A stretch of DNA of 64,000 nucleotides, from positions 5,546,501 to 5,610,500 of the forward strand of contig JAVTVJ010000072.1 in NCBI GenBank assembly GCA_034509425.1. The letters are read 5' to 3'. This stretch comes from Eopsaltria australis (lineage: Eukaryota > Chordata > Aves > Passeriformes > Petroicidae). The position numbers and the translations under genes are program-made. The notes under the pieces were generated by a model. The model worked only from the letters and a program-made list of their open reading frames with translations. It had not been told where the DNA came from and searched no databases. Below are positions 37,551-49,948 of the stretch, piece by piece (positions within the stretch are counted from its first letter, which is position 1; each line of letters begins with the position of its first letter).

Positions 37551-40500
37551 ATAAATGTAATAATCAGATAATAACAGGAACTCACTGTGGGGCATTCTGC
37601 AGACTGTCATGCAGAAATAGGCCTTTAGGAAAGTGTTATTGATATGGGCAGGTGGGCTGGATTAGGAATCTTATTGGATTTGTGCAAAGAATATAAAGAT
37701 CACATGTTGAAAATGTTACTTTTTCAATCAGGCACTTCTGGCCATACAGATTCTGGAAAATCTTAGTTGTAAATGTTATGATTGCGTTCAAGCAGGTATT
37801 CAATGAAAGTAAAAATGTGAGCTGCCTTAGATATACTACCTGAGGACTAGAAGAAAATTAAAAAGTTGATGAAGGCTCTAATAGTGTGTTAAGAAAAGAG
37901 AAGATGGATACAGAAATTCCATTAAGTTCCCAGTAAATCAATACCATAATAGCAAAGAGGGGAGGAGAAAAAGGAAGAAATACTGTGAAGAAAAAATTAG
38001 AAATTTTTTATTTGGATATGATATCAAGGAGAGCAAGGGTGGATAGGAATACCTCCTGGCAAGAGATTATTAGAAAAGGAGTGTAGCTGTGACATTCACA
38101 TTGTGAGAAGGTCAGTTTAATCTGAAGAAATACCTAAACATAAACCCAAGAATTTCCACTTACTGGTTTTCCTTCACTGAGCATAAGGATATTATGCTAA
38201 CTTTAGGAATAACAATTTGAATTTTACACCTGAGCACAGAATGGAAAAAAAGATTTTATCTAAGCCTGTATATTGTCCCTGCAAAGTCATAGATAGAAAA
38301 GAGCCAACTACATTGCACTTGCATGTCCCTGCTGATACAGTTGTTTCTCACATTGCCTACTCTTTTTAATGATTTCAGTTTGTTTTAGCTGACAATTTCA
38401 TACAGCATTATGTCTGCCTATGCACTATATTCCAACTCAAAAATAAAGGTCAAAATTAACTCCCAGTTGTCATAACACAACAAAAAAACCTTATTTTTTA
38501 TGCTTTAGGCAGTATTATACTTCAAGTTCTTGCTGAATGCTAGGATGATCTCTGAGATATTTAAGGAAAATAGAGCTCAGTACTTTTCTGCTTTTACTGG
38601 AGCTGAGTAAATAGCTTCCCAGGGGCCCCTCTAAAAGGAAATATATCAACTTTCCTTCTTTTTTGGGTTACTCTACCGCTGTTTAATCTTTGGCCTTTGT
38701 AAACAGAGTCAGAACCAGGAAGCCACAAACCTTTGAAAATCAAGCCATGTTAATAAAACAAAATTTGGGAGAGAGGATCTTCATAATTTCTTTCCTCTGA
38801 ACAATTATTCGAGCTGTTCCAATAAAACTATCAGAGCTGTCATTATAATAATAGAATGAGCTTGGCTTTCAGAGATTAAAGTCAAGAGTGGAAGTCCTAA
38901 GGAGGCAACATTTAGTCCTCTGTCTGTGATTAATTAGGTTTCTGATAGATTTACTCCAAAACCACAAGTACTCATTGGTTACTGTTGCCATTATATGTGG
39001 TTTTAATGCACATAGCATAGGGCTTGCTAATTTTTCTAGTGAAAATCAGTAAGCAAGTTGCCTTTGAATTTCTTGCAGGCAAATGCTATTTAGAATCCAT
39101 TTTGGAAATTTTTCTTCCTCTCTTTTTCTGAACTAAGCAAAATTAAAAAATTTTGGAAGTAGAAAATAGTGATGACTTTGGAAGTGGTTTTCAAAAGGAA
39201 CGAGTGGGATGCCCCCCTAAACTGAACTGTATAGCAATCAAAGCAAATCCATGGGTGATGAGAAAATAAATCTGATGTAAATTGTCGGTGAATTCTTACC
39301 TATATGTTTCTGTAGGTTTTAACATGAATACTAAAGCATAGTGTTAGTTATATTTGTTTTTTTTCTGACCCTGAATTTATTTTTTCTATCTACTTTTTAT
39401 CTTAGAATTACTCTACTGCAGTTAGATATGCAATATCTTCACAGAATTTGAATACCTGAGTCTTAGTGTCTTTTTGTTGACACTGTTGTCTCTTCTCCCT
39501 TTCATGTTTTTCTTGAGGTTCTCTGATAACTGAAAACTCCCTTTTGTCATGTTCCTTCTTTCCTATCCCCCATGCTGACAAAGGCATTTACATTAGAGAG
39601 ACTTCTTGTGGAGAACTGTATCAGTGACATTTTTTGACTGAGAATACAGTTCATGCTACTACAAGGGAGTTCTGCTGCAGCAGGTTCATAAATAACTTTG
39701 ATTACACATTCAACTTTCTCTGAAAGTCATTTGCAAACATCCTTCAGGTCCCACACACCATGTCAGTTCTAATGACTAAGAAATAAGCGCACTGTGTGTT
39801 GGAAATGTATGATGTTTAGAGGCTCAAACTGGCTCTTTTCATGCTCCTTCTTTTGTTATAACAATTGTTAATGCTGGAGATTTATGCCAGAGAAGTAAGT
39901 AGACAAATCTCAGTGTTGCAAAGGAATTACCAGGGAATGAAATGCTTCAGCATATTACTATTAAATTTCAATATTGTGCATGCACAGCATGTTGTGTCAG
40001 GAGGAAAGGGAGTTGAAACATCCATATGCAAATCTGAGTGCATATTTGCAGTATGAAATTTACCTCTCTGTTGAATATATAAGAAGCAATATTTAAGATA
40101 TTTTAGAATTGGTTTTTTTAGAGTAACAATAACAAAAAAAACCCCAAAATCCTACTTTCTGTAAAATATAATTTAAATGTGATATGCAGGGCACAGTATA
40201 CCTATTATGGTTTGAGTTACTGCATTTCTCAATTGTCTAGGATAAAAACAGGTGAACTTTAAAAATATCAGAAAAAGTTGTTTTGTTCTCAGTCCAATTT
40301 TTGTCTTAATAATAGACACAGGAAAGTTTTATTTTGCAATACTTAAAGAGCTTGCTTGGGATTCAGGAATTTGGAAACTGGATTAAATTTTTGACTTGCA
40401 TTGCAACCCTGAATATAATGCAAGACATTGCTTAGACATACTTGAACACACGATTTTCTAAAACTATAACATAATTTATTCAAAATAAGATAGGGATATA

Positions 40501-40919
40501 ATTGGCCTCCTAATTCCAGGTACTCATGAAAATCATATATAAAATACATATTCTCTTGTATTTGGGAATATTTAGGCTTCACCAGCTCTGACCTATTAAT
40601 TTATATTTATGCACTTTATGTTGAAAATTTTGCACATCATAAATTGCTTAAATGGATCATGAAGGACTGCTAACTGCAGACCAGCCAGAGATTAATAATG
40701 TCAGTATGGTTTTCAGAAGCAGAAAGCAATGATTTGATTATGCTACCTGGTTTTCTCAATTAATTTTTATATAGCTTCATTTTTCTGCTAAGAAAGCGAC
40801 ACTGAAAAAGAAGAAATTCTTTAATAGTTTATTAAGTCGCTGTTACGTCTTCAGTGGAATGCACTGAACAAAATCATTATCCTCTATGGGCTTTGCCATA
40901 TTGAATATAGCAAAATTCT

Positions 40920-41020
40920 TTTTTGTTTGATTGGTTTTTGTTTGTTTTGGTTCGTTTGTTTTTTGGGGGATTTGTTGTTGTGGTTATTGTTGTTTGGCTG
41001 GGTTTGGTTTGGGTTTTTTG
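40920..41020 (+). repeat. G/T-rich low-complexity stretch
   Basis: The tract is built of TTTG, TTTGG and TTGTTG units and gives a spurious open frame rich in Phe, Val and Leu. Confidence 0.85.
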
Positions 41021-42827
41021 TCACAGAGAAAACCAAAAAAATGAACAAACAAAGGATGTGTCATGCAATTGTTCTACATATATACAACCTATAAAGTTTG
41101 GAAAAGTCAAATAGCTTTATGCAGAAGTTTGTCTTCACCTTTTACTCTTTCATTTCACCCTTTATGTAGCCTTGTCAGAGGCAACAGAAGAATAATTAAC
41201 CTTCATAAATTATAAATAGCAAACTAAAAGGAAAAGTGTATGTATTATTAAAACTGATTTTTACCTCTGTGTTTTTACACACCTTTAAATCCATTTCACC
41301 TTATAATTATACAATGCATATCCTCCCTCTGTAAATTTTTCTAGTCCGAAGTGTTATGTCATGTTATAAATATTATAATTTGGCCTAAGGATGAGAGTGA
41401 ACCGTGAGTTTTGAACATAGAGTTCTCGGGCAATATCTTAATAGAGAACAGACATGAAATATTTAATTACTGTCAATATTATGGTTGTTAATACTTTATG
41501 CTGCTCAATCAAGATGTAAATTTTCCAAAGGTGTAAAGAAAGGGAGAGAGAGACATGAAGGTCTGATTCAGCCAGGGGAGAATTTAAGGTTGAGATAGCC
41601 AAAAGAACAGAGCTACAGTAACCTAAAGTCTCTATAGTAATGTAGAAAAAGTGGGATGGGTCTACCAAGTGTTTAATAACTTCTGTTCTACATGCACAGA
41701 CATAAAACCCCATATACACCATCAAATGACTTCTGCGCAGTGGTAGCAGTAACCATCACCATGGACTTGTGGAAAGAGGGAGTTGCTGCAGGTGATTGAT
41801 GGGTCTGGCTCCTAGCTGGTGGCCAGCTCTTTATGCACAGTGGACTTGGCTCAGCCTTCTGCTTGTTCTTGGATTAAGGCTTTCCCAAGGGACTGTTCTT
41901 TCTACCACCAATTGCTATCCAATCTAGGAGGTTGGCATAAGCAGCCCATGGCCTTCTTGATTACCCCAAGCAAATTTTCTTGGATTTTGCCATAACTAAA
42001 CCAAGCAGCTCTTACTATCATCAAACATGGTATGACATCTAAAATTCTTCAGTCTGCATTGTTTATCTTTGTTTCTTTGTCATGCGTAGTTGAAGAGGGG
42101 CAGATAGACGAGAAAGCTCTTGAGAAAGATTTTCCTGTAGTAATTGCCTGAATGTTGCTTCCTTTATTAGGACATAACAGAGTCATCAAACACGTTAGAC
42201 CTGGGCAGATGTAGTCAAGGTTTTATTTACCTGAACACAAATTTTGGGTAGGCTTCATCCCATAATATTTCCCCACTGAGTGTCTTTTTTCTTGACTTAA
42301 AAACTTCCCAATCCTCAGACTGAAAGACCCAGAAAGTAAAATTTTCTTTTAAACTTTTTCATATTTTGATCAGTTCCATGTATGGTCTAAAAAGTCATTA
42401 AGCAACAGAAAGATTTGGATGACATAAAACCATATGTAACAACAACATGACTCTCTGTTAGGAAAATTATTGAATTTCTGCATCTAAAAGTCTGCCCCTA
42501 ATTGGTAGAGAGCTTAAAGTTATCACCTCCAAGCTCTACTTATTACAAGGTGTGTGTTTTAGCTGCTAGAACAGAATTTCACAGTCAGAAGAAACTTGGC
42601 TGGGAAATCTGAGTTTTTTGGCAGAAACATACTGGTATGTTTATAGACAGCTGCCCTAGAGTAAAAAAATGAAGGTTTTTTAGCTTGAAACAGATAAATG
42701 AGGACACCTGCCTTTTGAAATGCAACACAACTGCTATATTCTAGTTATCATTAAAAGTGCAACATTTCCCATACAGGGAAAGACAGGGAAATAGGAATAA
42801 AGATTGCATACTGTTTATGCACACATT

Positions 42828-42844
42828 CACACACACACACACAC
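42828..42844. repeat. (CA)n dinucleotide repeat
   Basis: Seventeen bases of alternating C and A, ended by a G interruption. Confidence 0.95.
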
Positions 42845-43617
42845 GCATGAAAGTTAAAATAAGGGTAAACTTTCCAAGTTTTTATGCTTATAAGTAAATT
42901 TTATATTTTATTGATGACAAAAGATTTGAGAGGAAGAGATGGTGATGAGGTGTTAACATGTTGACATAATAATACACATTTTTCTATGTGATGGAGTCAT
43001 CTGAACTTCCATTGAAGTCTGTATGATGCCAGTCCAAATAACTCCATTACTGTCAGCTGCTCCTTGTTTAATACGAAAGATCAACCTTCTCATTTTTGTC
43101 TCCACCACTTTCTGTCCAGAGTATCTCTGAGTACACTATTTTCACAAGCTTAAACTTGATACTCACTTAAAATACTGAAAGAAAATGGCTGATACATTTT
43201 CTTTTAAAGTTTCTTCTTGTAGAAAGTTCTGGAAAGCTGGCTGAGATGGCCTTGGAGTAAAATGTTCCATTACAGACTCCTTCTTTTGTTTTCCTTTTAC
43301 AAGAATTGTCCTGAAATGATCTGCTTCTTGTTATTGACTGAAGTAAACACAGTGGTAGGTACATTCACAAGGGTGCACATCCACTGTGAAGCAAAGACCA
43401 ACAATATATACACAACTGCTCTGCACCGTTTTGGGGACCCAAGCTCATTTTAACCTCCAGTTTCCTTCTTGCATTAGGGAAAAAACCCTTTGTTACCTTA
43501 AAATCTGTTTTCTTCCTACCCAAGAGAATTCATTGAGTCCTCTTACAAAACATGATTTGTTTTAGAATGTTCCTCTGCAGTAACTTCATCTGAAAAGAAC
43601 CAGACTTCAAAGGCAAA

Positions 43618-43673
43618 GAATCAAAGTTTGTTTCTTTCCAGGAGGAATCAAAGCTTGTTTCCTTTTCCAGGAG
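43618..43673. repeat. 27/29-bp tandem duplication
   Basis: GAATCAAAGTTTGTTTCTTT...CCAGGAG (43618-43644) is followed at once by GAATCAAAGCTTGTTTCCTT...CCAGGAG (43645-43673). The copies differ by two substitutions and a 2-bp insertion, so this is a recent local duplication. Confidence 0.93.
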
Positions 43674-43880
43674 TCCTTTACTTCAAATATTCCTGGTGTC
43701 TGTGGAAGTGTTGCTTGACACTTGATTTAGTTTGACAGTTTGCATCTGAAAGGTGAGATTCTTTTTTGTGTGTCCAAAGTTTCACCTTGGGATCAGCAGC
43801 CTGAGTGAATGAGGATGGGGCATGAGGGTGAAGCACACTTATTTATACCATTCTGAGACTTCTCTGTGGTTTTGGGAGCC

Positions 43881-43943
43881 AAAAAAAAAAAAAAAAAGAA
43901 ATCATCTTCACATGGAAAAGAAAAAAAAGGAGGGGAAAAAAAG
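43881..43943. repeat. A-rich tract with A(17) run
   Basis: Seventeen A at 43881-43897, then purine-rich DNA. It creates a Phe-run frame on the minus strand that is not a gene. Confidence 0.92.
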
Positions 43944-45982
43944 CAGTGGTCAGTTGTAAATGTCCAGTATGAAAATGTGGCATATAGAACAAAAAGCATG
44001 TTTTTATAGTCCTGAAAGGTATGATTTTGATAGAAACTTAATATTTCTTCTGCACTGTTTTTAATTTCTTTTTACTTTTGATGCATACCTAGATGCTTGT
44101 CTTGCTACAAATACCGGCTGTTTTAGGCTAACTCAGTCTTTACTGACACCATGGAAAACTAGTCATTAGTTCTTGGCTTGTCTGTTTGGTAACTTTTCTG
44201 GCACTCTACGAATTGGATCACTCTAATAGAAATTACAAACAACAAGTCAAATTCAGTTCCAGTATTATTAAATGCAAAAATTGTGTTCCCACAAAGACGG
44301 TGAATTTCTAATTGAACTTTTATGCATGTGTTTGATTTTGATTATAGCAAATTACTCCTGCCAGAGCTGTTAGCAAAAGCAGAGAAGAAAGTCCTAATTA
44401 AAAGGGTAAAGCATAGAACTTCATTGCAGCCATGTCTAGACATTCTTGATAACAACATAAATATGGGAATGTGTCATGATTTAAAGCATTGTAAAATACA
44501 TGAATGTTATTTATCATTCACTTTCAGAATGAGAAATCCAATTTAATTAAATGTTGATCCTGTTTTACTGGACTTCATAGGCTTTGATTCTTACTTCAAT
44601 CACCATATTTTATTTTGCATTCTGTGTCTTTTGATAACACTGTCCTTCAAGTGCACCACATTTATTAAAGTAATCATTTACCGAAAAATGATACAACTTT
44701 TTAATAAAGGAGCTATTTTTAAAGCTACTGGAATATGAAAATTTTCAAAATTATTTTCAAAGGAACATAGAGATAAAAGGAATAAAAATATTCCTCTGGG
44801 TTCAGGTGTTGCTGAATGTGGTACAATCACCTTGATATGTCTGTGACTTGTCTCTAGTATTTGATTGCACAGCTGGCATTAGCTGTCTCAGAACAAAAGA
44901 ATATCATTCTAAGAATAAAACTTTCTTGCAGTGGAGTATTACAAGCTTGTAAAGTGACATTGCTGGCTCTTTTTGTCATCAACTTGGAGCATTTCAGTGA
45001 CAATGGGGGAGACTACAGGTACTTTTCCAATTTGGGTGTAGGGTACATTCCCAGTGGTGCCACTATATCCAGAACTTCAGATGCTGTGTCTCAGAATTAA
45101 GTAAAAACATTTTGAATATTTAAATACATAAGATTGATAGTATATATGACTTTTGCAATGCACTGAGCCTAGGAAGACAAGGGCAGAGACAAAGAAATAT
45201 CTTTTCTTAGCTGCCTAGCAGATGAAAAGTAAGCATGAAAAACAAATAGCAGTGCAGAATAGCTTAATGTCTTCCTAAAACACTACATCTGTTAAGTAGA
45301 GTAAGTCATCCTGTATGACCCCTGTAAAATAATCTCTTAAATTACTGCATTTTTATATAGTGTTTTCAAAATAATATGCTTACCATAACTCACCAGAGCA
45401 GCTTCATGACTGACTTAAGTTTACAGGGTACTATGATTAATATGTAATGCAGAAGGATCTATATAATGTTCTGACTAAAATTTGGACTGAAATAATTTGA
45501 TATTACTACCTTAAGTGTGAGACTTACATTTCTTACTAAATATAATTATAATTTAGAAAGTTGGTTAGTTAGTGTAGTATCAAAGCAGTATTAATCTGAT
45601 ATTCTTAAGATTTGGTATTTAGTATAAAATGGTCAATGTAATCTACTTTACTTGGGTCAAATGGTTCATATGAAAATTCTTTTTCTGGCTTTTAGTTCTT
45701 TCCCTTTTAGGTACATTTCAATTCTTTAATGAAAATTATGTCTTGCATTTGTGTCTTTTGCTCAAAAGTAGTAAAACAACTTCAACACTAAATCTTTTCT
45801 AGAATATTTATTTAACTAGTGTTTGAAAGAGACATATAGGAAGATCATTGGTAGCTTTTAAGGAGTATCAAATATAGGAAGAATTTATACTTAGTAGACA
45901 CCTAATGTTAAACAAGGGAAACTTTATATTGCCATATTCACAGTAGGATAAATATTTAGCATCAAATTTTTTATGTTTAGAT

Positions 45983-46009
45983 ACACACACACACATATAT
46001 ATATATATA
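45983..46009. repeat. (CA)n(TA)n compound microsatellite
   Basis: A CA tract passes directly into a TA tract. Confidence 0.93.
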
Positions 46010-46762
46010 AAATTTGTAACTCATCTTCCACATTTCTTCTGGAGAACTAGTGTTCTATGGTTTACCCAAACTCAATTTTTGACAATTTCAGAGTTTAGAA
46101 CTCCTTCTACTCTTGCTTCCATGGTTACTAACGAACACAATTTCTTCTCTGAACGCTAAACTGTTTTCCTGTTCTGATGTCGCAAAATGAATTAGCTCAA
46201 GAATTACATCCTCTGATAGCAACAGAGCTATAATATTTCAGATTAGATGCTTTAGACATTTATTAGATGCTTTTTTTGCAGGACAGTGAGTTCACTAGGC
46301 AGCAATTGGGATACAAAATTGTGCTGCAGGTAGCCGTACCTTAAAAGTAACATTTCTACCGAGCATTTTTCAAGAATTCAATCTAAAAATTGTATGGTTT
46401 AAAATGCTTTGACTTTAAAATGCTTTTCTTTCTTTTAAGGAGCATGTACATTTTCCTGATTTTTACAAGGATTTTGCAATGAAATTAAAATTAATACGGA
46501 CTTACCAAATTAGAGCCAATAGAAAGATCCCCAAAGATCTCTGAGGACTTTAAGTCAAGGTTATAGTTACTGCATCTTATATTAAAGACAAATTAAACAA
46601 ATATTTTTCCTGATTCTTGGATGTGATTTATCAAGTATGAATTTATTATAGCAATTTAAGGTAATTGTCCTGGTGAAAAAATAAAATCCTTACCTCCAAA
46701 CTATTTATTATTGCTTCTAAAGACCCAAATAATTGATTTCTAATAACCCTAAAGGGTTTTAA

Positions 46763-46940
46763 AGCTTTGAAACAGGCTGTCCAGAGGAGAGGTTGAGTCA
46801 TCATCCCTGGAGGTATTAAAAAGATGTGTGATTGTGACACTTGGGCATATGGTTAATGCGGTGCACTTGGCATTTCTGGATTAACTGTTGGACTCCGTGG
46901 TCTTGAGTGTCTTTTTCAACCTAAAAAATTCCATGATTGT
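46763..46940 (+). mobile_element. CR1 LINE 3' end
   Basis: GCTTTGAAACAGGCTGTCCA, GTCATCATCCCTGGAGGTAT, a TTGTGACACTTGG block, GTTGGACTCCGTGGTCTTGA and TTTTTCAACCTAAAAAATTC follow each other in CR1 order. They end in the terminal CCATGATTGT, a decayed octamer. This is the last 180 bp of a plus-strand CR1 with no coding sequence. A minus-strand CR1 starts 560 bp to the right, so the two lie tail to tail. Confidence 0.93.
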
Positions 46941-47500
46941 AAAAAAACTGACAAATATTTAATAGGATTTTCAGTCCCTGGACTGGAGCCTTAGTAGTAC
47001 CTAACAAAGTCTGTCCTTGATAATGAAGGATGATCTGCAAGGCATTTCAGAAGCTTGTATTTGGCATCACAAGCACATACATAAGTGAAATTCTGTTCTA
47101 TACAGTAACACTTTGAAAGTGCCTTGCTTGTTTAAACATACCATTGGGAGAAACAATCTGTTTTGCTAATGTCTTAAGCTCTTAAAAAAACCCCAAAGCT
47201 TCCTGGTTTAAAATTCATGGTGTTTTTTTAATGATACCTCACTGCTGGGAAATGGGGAGTCTGCTCTGGTGCTTCGCTGCAGAGCTTGTTTGGGAAGTGC
47301 TGACAGGTAACCTACTTTTCCATTCCCAGAAAGCACTTGGAAAAAAGATACATTTTCATTAGTGCTAAGTGGTAACTGTTTCAACACTGATTCCCTTTTT
47401 GCTCAATAACTGTGAACCTAAAACTTCCCAAAATGCTCAGCCCCAGATATGATGCCCCTATATTTGATTTTCTTTCCCTTGTATGAAGCCCTACACAAAA
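46941..47500. other. Unique spacer between two CR1 tails
   Basis: No gene or repeat was recognised in these 560 bp. Confidence 0.65.
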
Positions 47501-47720
47501 TCATAGAATCATTTTGCTTGGAAGAAACCTTTAAGAACGTGGAGTTCGACCATTAACCCAGCACTGCCAAGACCACCACTAAATCATGTCCCTCAGTGCC
47601 ACATCCACACATCTTTTAAATACCTTCAGGGATGGTGACTCAGCCAGGCAGCTTCTGCTAATGCTTGACAAACCTGATAAATGATGAAACTTCTCACAGA
47701 GAAAGAAAAATTCTAGTTTA
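47501..47720 (-). mobile_element. CR1 LINE 3' end
   Basis: The plus strand starts TCATAGAATCATTTTGCTTG and runs through CCACCACTAAATCATGTCCC, CAGTGCCACATCCACACATC, AAATACCTTCAGGGATGGTG and AGCCAGGCAGCTTCTGCTAA. This is the reverse complement of a well-known CR1 3' end. Similarity weakens after 47680. It is 5'-truncated and has no coding sequence. The TCATAGAATC octamer is intact, so it is better preserved than the copy at 15064. Confidence 0.93.
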
Positions 47721-49688
47721 AATAAAGGCATCATGGTATGGCCCCAACAGATTCTGATTGATTTTTCCATTTATGCATTTATTAAATACTTGCAGTTGAG
47801 TTTCTGCACTGTTTCCCTGATTGAAGGAGAACTAGAGGGTGTGTTTGTGGCTGATTGCAACTCCTGATTGATAGGGAGAACGACAGATTGCTATTAATAT
47901 CAAGTCAACTCTTTTTAAGGAAATATGCCTGACAAATACTAACAGTTCTTATCAAGAGAGTCTCTTGTTTATCGCAAGACTGATTGCTTTAAAACTCACA
48001 CTGAGAAAAAAAAATAATTTTGATACTTGCATTATCTTTTATATAACCTCTTCCAGAAACTATTGAATATGATGATAGAGTGGAAAACTTGTTATATACA
48101 GATGGCAGAAGAGAATTGTATGAGGACAGTGTACTTTGATTACAATGAAAGTGTGCTTTAAAAGAAGAGGTAGAATGTTTAGGAAATGTCGAAGTCCCTT
48201 AACCGGTGCTATTTAAAATATAAGAATATTGATTAGTACTGTAGCTCACAGGTTTTTGGCCAAAAAAGTCTGATTATTTAAATGACATTACATAGCAGAA
48301 CAGGGAAGGAAAAAAAGGCATTTTCAGAGATGTAAATGTGAAGCTAGAGATTTGTATTTGCTGTTGGTTTGTGATTATATATGTTATATAACTAAAAAAA
48401 TATTCAGAGAATAGTCAGTCCTCCAGTCTCAATATCCTGCCAGAAAGAAAAGCAAAACCTTGGTGATTCCTAGGAGATTTACTCAGTCAACATGAATTCT
48501 CAGGTTATGCAGGGTTCATTTGTCTGTTTTCTGATCAACTGAAGTTCATGTTTCCAATTCTATTTCTATAGCTACTAGACTAAATACTGTCTGATTTACA
48601 GCCAAAATGCATACATATTTTACCCTGGAAATTATTTTTAGCCTTCCTATACATGATGAGAATCTCATTAAAGCATAGATTTAGAGGAAGAACCTGAGTT
48701 TTCAAGTGCATGGGAAAAACTCACTTTTACCTTGGGCAAGAAGGCACCTGTCTGAGGAAATCCTCTGTTTCTGGTCCCCACACACCCAGCATAGGGGTCA
48801 CCCCACACATTCAGTGTTACCTCAGTGTTAGAAGTCTGGTTGTAAATCAATGGACTGTGCACAGGGTGATCTGGACATTTGTGTGGTTTCCATTACATGA
48901 TGGACTCCTGCATGCTCAGTACGGGTTTTTGGTTGAGCAATGACACAGTGAGGGCAGCTCTTCTCTGAGTGAGGAGAGGGAAGTGCAGTTTCAATAGGGC
49001 TGTGTGTTTTCTAAATGGACAAACAGACATAAGAAATTATGCATAAGCACTCTTATTGCACATGTAACTGCTGAGAAATCAAAAACCCCCCTGGAAACCC
49101 CAAACATGAAGATGGTTTTATCTGACATATGATGATAAAACAGGATGACCCACTGCCAAATATCTAGACTGAAAATAACCTCATTTAAACATGCCAACAT
49201 GTATTTCTGAATATGCAATGTACAAGTTCTGATGAGAAATTACAATAACAGGTGGAAGTACATCCAGAAATGAGATCACACCATCTTGATCCTGGTCTGT
49301 ATACAGCCAATACTTAATTTTGAGAGCCTCTTCCTTGTTCTGGGAAAGGTACCCTGGAGACCCTGTCTTTGGATTAAAGAGTGCTGGACATCCAGTGGAA
49401 AGTGTATTTGTTTTTGTACTGCTTGCAGGTATAAAAGCTCAAGGGAGACATGTTCCTGTGCTGTAACTTCCACAAAAGGTTTTGCTGGAGGAAAAAACTG
49501 CAGAGTATATAAATCAGATCTGCTGCTTCCTCCCACTCCTTTTCCCACTGGATTAGATAATGATGAGAGAAACAATTTTATAACTGCTATCATTTCAGGT
49601 ACCTTGAGTACTTCCCAGAAGTTACCATAACAAAATAAAAGGAATAGTTTTTTAGGGATACATTTAAGAATTAGAACTCAAGTGACTG
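47721..49688. other. Non-coding DNA
   Basis: No gene was recognised. The 47780-47970 segment has a varied composition with no repeat signature and might be conserved regulatory DNA. A GC-richer patch lies at 48690-48990. A frame of 114 codons at 49286-49630 is overlapped by one of 105 codons on the other strand, and neither has a domain. Confidence 0.6.
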
Positions 49689-49948
49689 GGGAGACCTTAG
49701 AGCAGTTATCCAGTGCCTGAAGGGGGCCTACAAGAAAGGTGGAAAGACTTGTTTTACACGGACCTATCGACATAGAACAAAGGGCTTTAAACTGAAAGAC
49801 AGTAGGTTTAGAAAGGAAGGAATTCTCTTCTGTGAGTGTGGCGAGGCATTGAAGCAGGTTGCCCAGAAAAGTTGTGGATACACCATCCCTGGAAGTGTTC
49901 AAGGCCAGGTTGGCTTCCAAACCTAAACCATTCTATAGTTTTATGACC
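49689..49948 (+). mobile_element. CR1 LINE 3' end with internal deletion
   Basis: GGAGACCTTAGAGCAGTTAT, GGGGGCCTACAAGAAAGGTG, TTTAAACTGAAAGACAGTAG, GCAGGTTGCCCAGAAAAGTT and CCATCCCTGGAAGTGTTCAA match CR1 closely. After AGGCCAGGTTGG the copy jumps straight to CTTCCAAACCTAAACCATTC and TATAG. The part that normally holds the GAGCAACCTGGTCTAGTGG to GATCATC segment, roughly 70 bp, is missing. It ends in a recognisable CR1 terminus and is the best-preserved CR1 in the window. Confidence 0.95.

Larger units (their letters stand above)
37551..46762. other. Long unique AT-rich non-coding stretch
   Basis: More than 9 kb passes with no recognisable gene or transposon. Open frames stay below about 95 codons and have no domains. 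Contents: a less monotonous segment with TAAT-type motifs at 38690-39100, G/T-rich low complexity at 40920-41020, a GC-richer patch at 41740-42000, CA repeats at 42828-42844 and 45983-46009, a tandem duplication at 43618-43673 and A-rich DNA at 43881-43943. Confidence 0.65.

Noticed and set aside
42575..42605. TTCACAGTCAGAAGAAACTTGG as a CR1 tail
   Set aside because: Resemblance to the CR1 octamers is weak and no further CR1 block follows.
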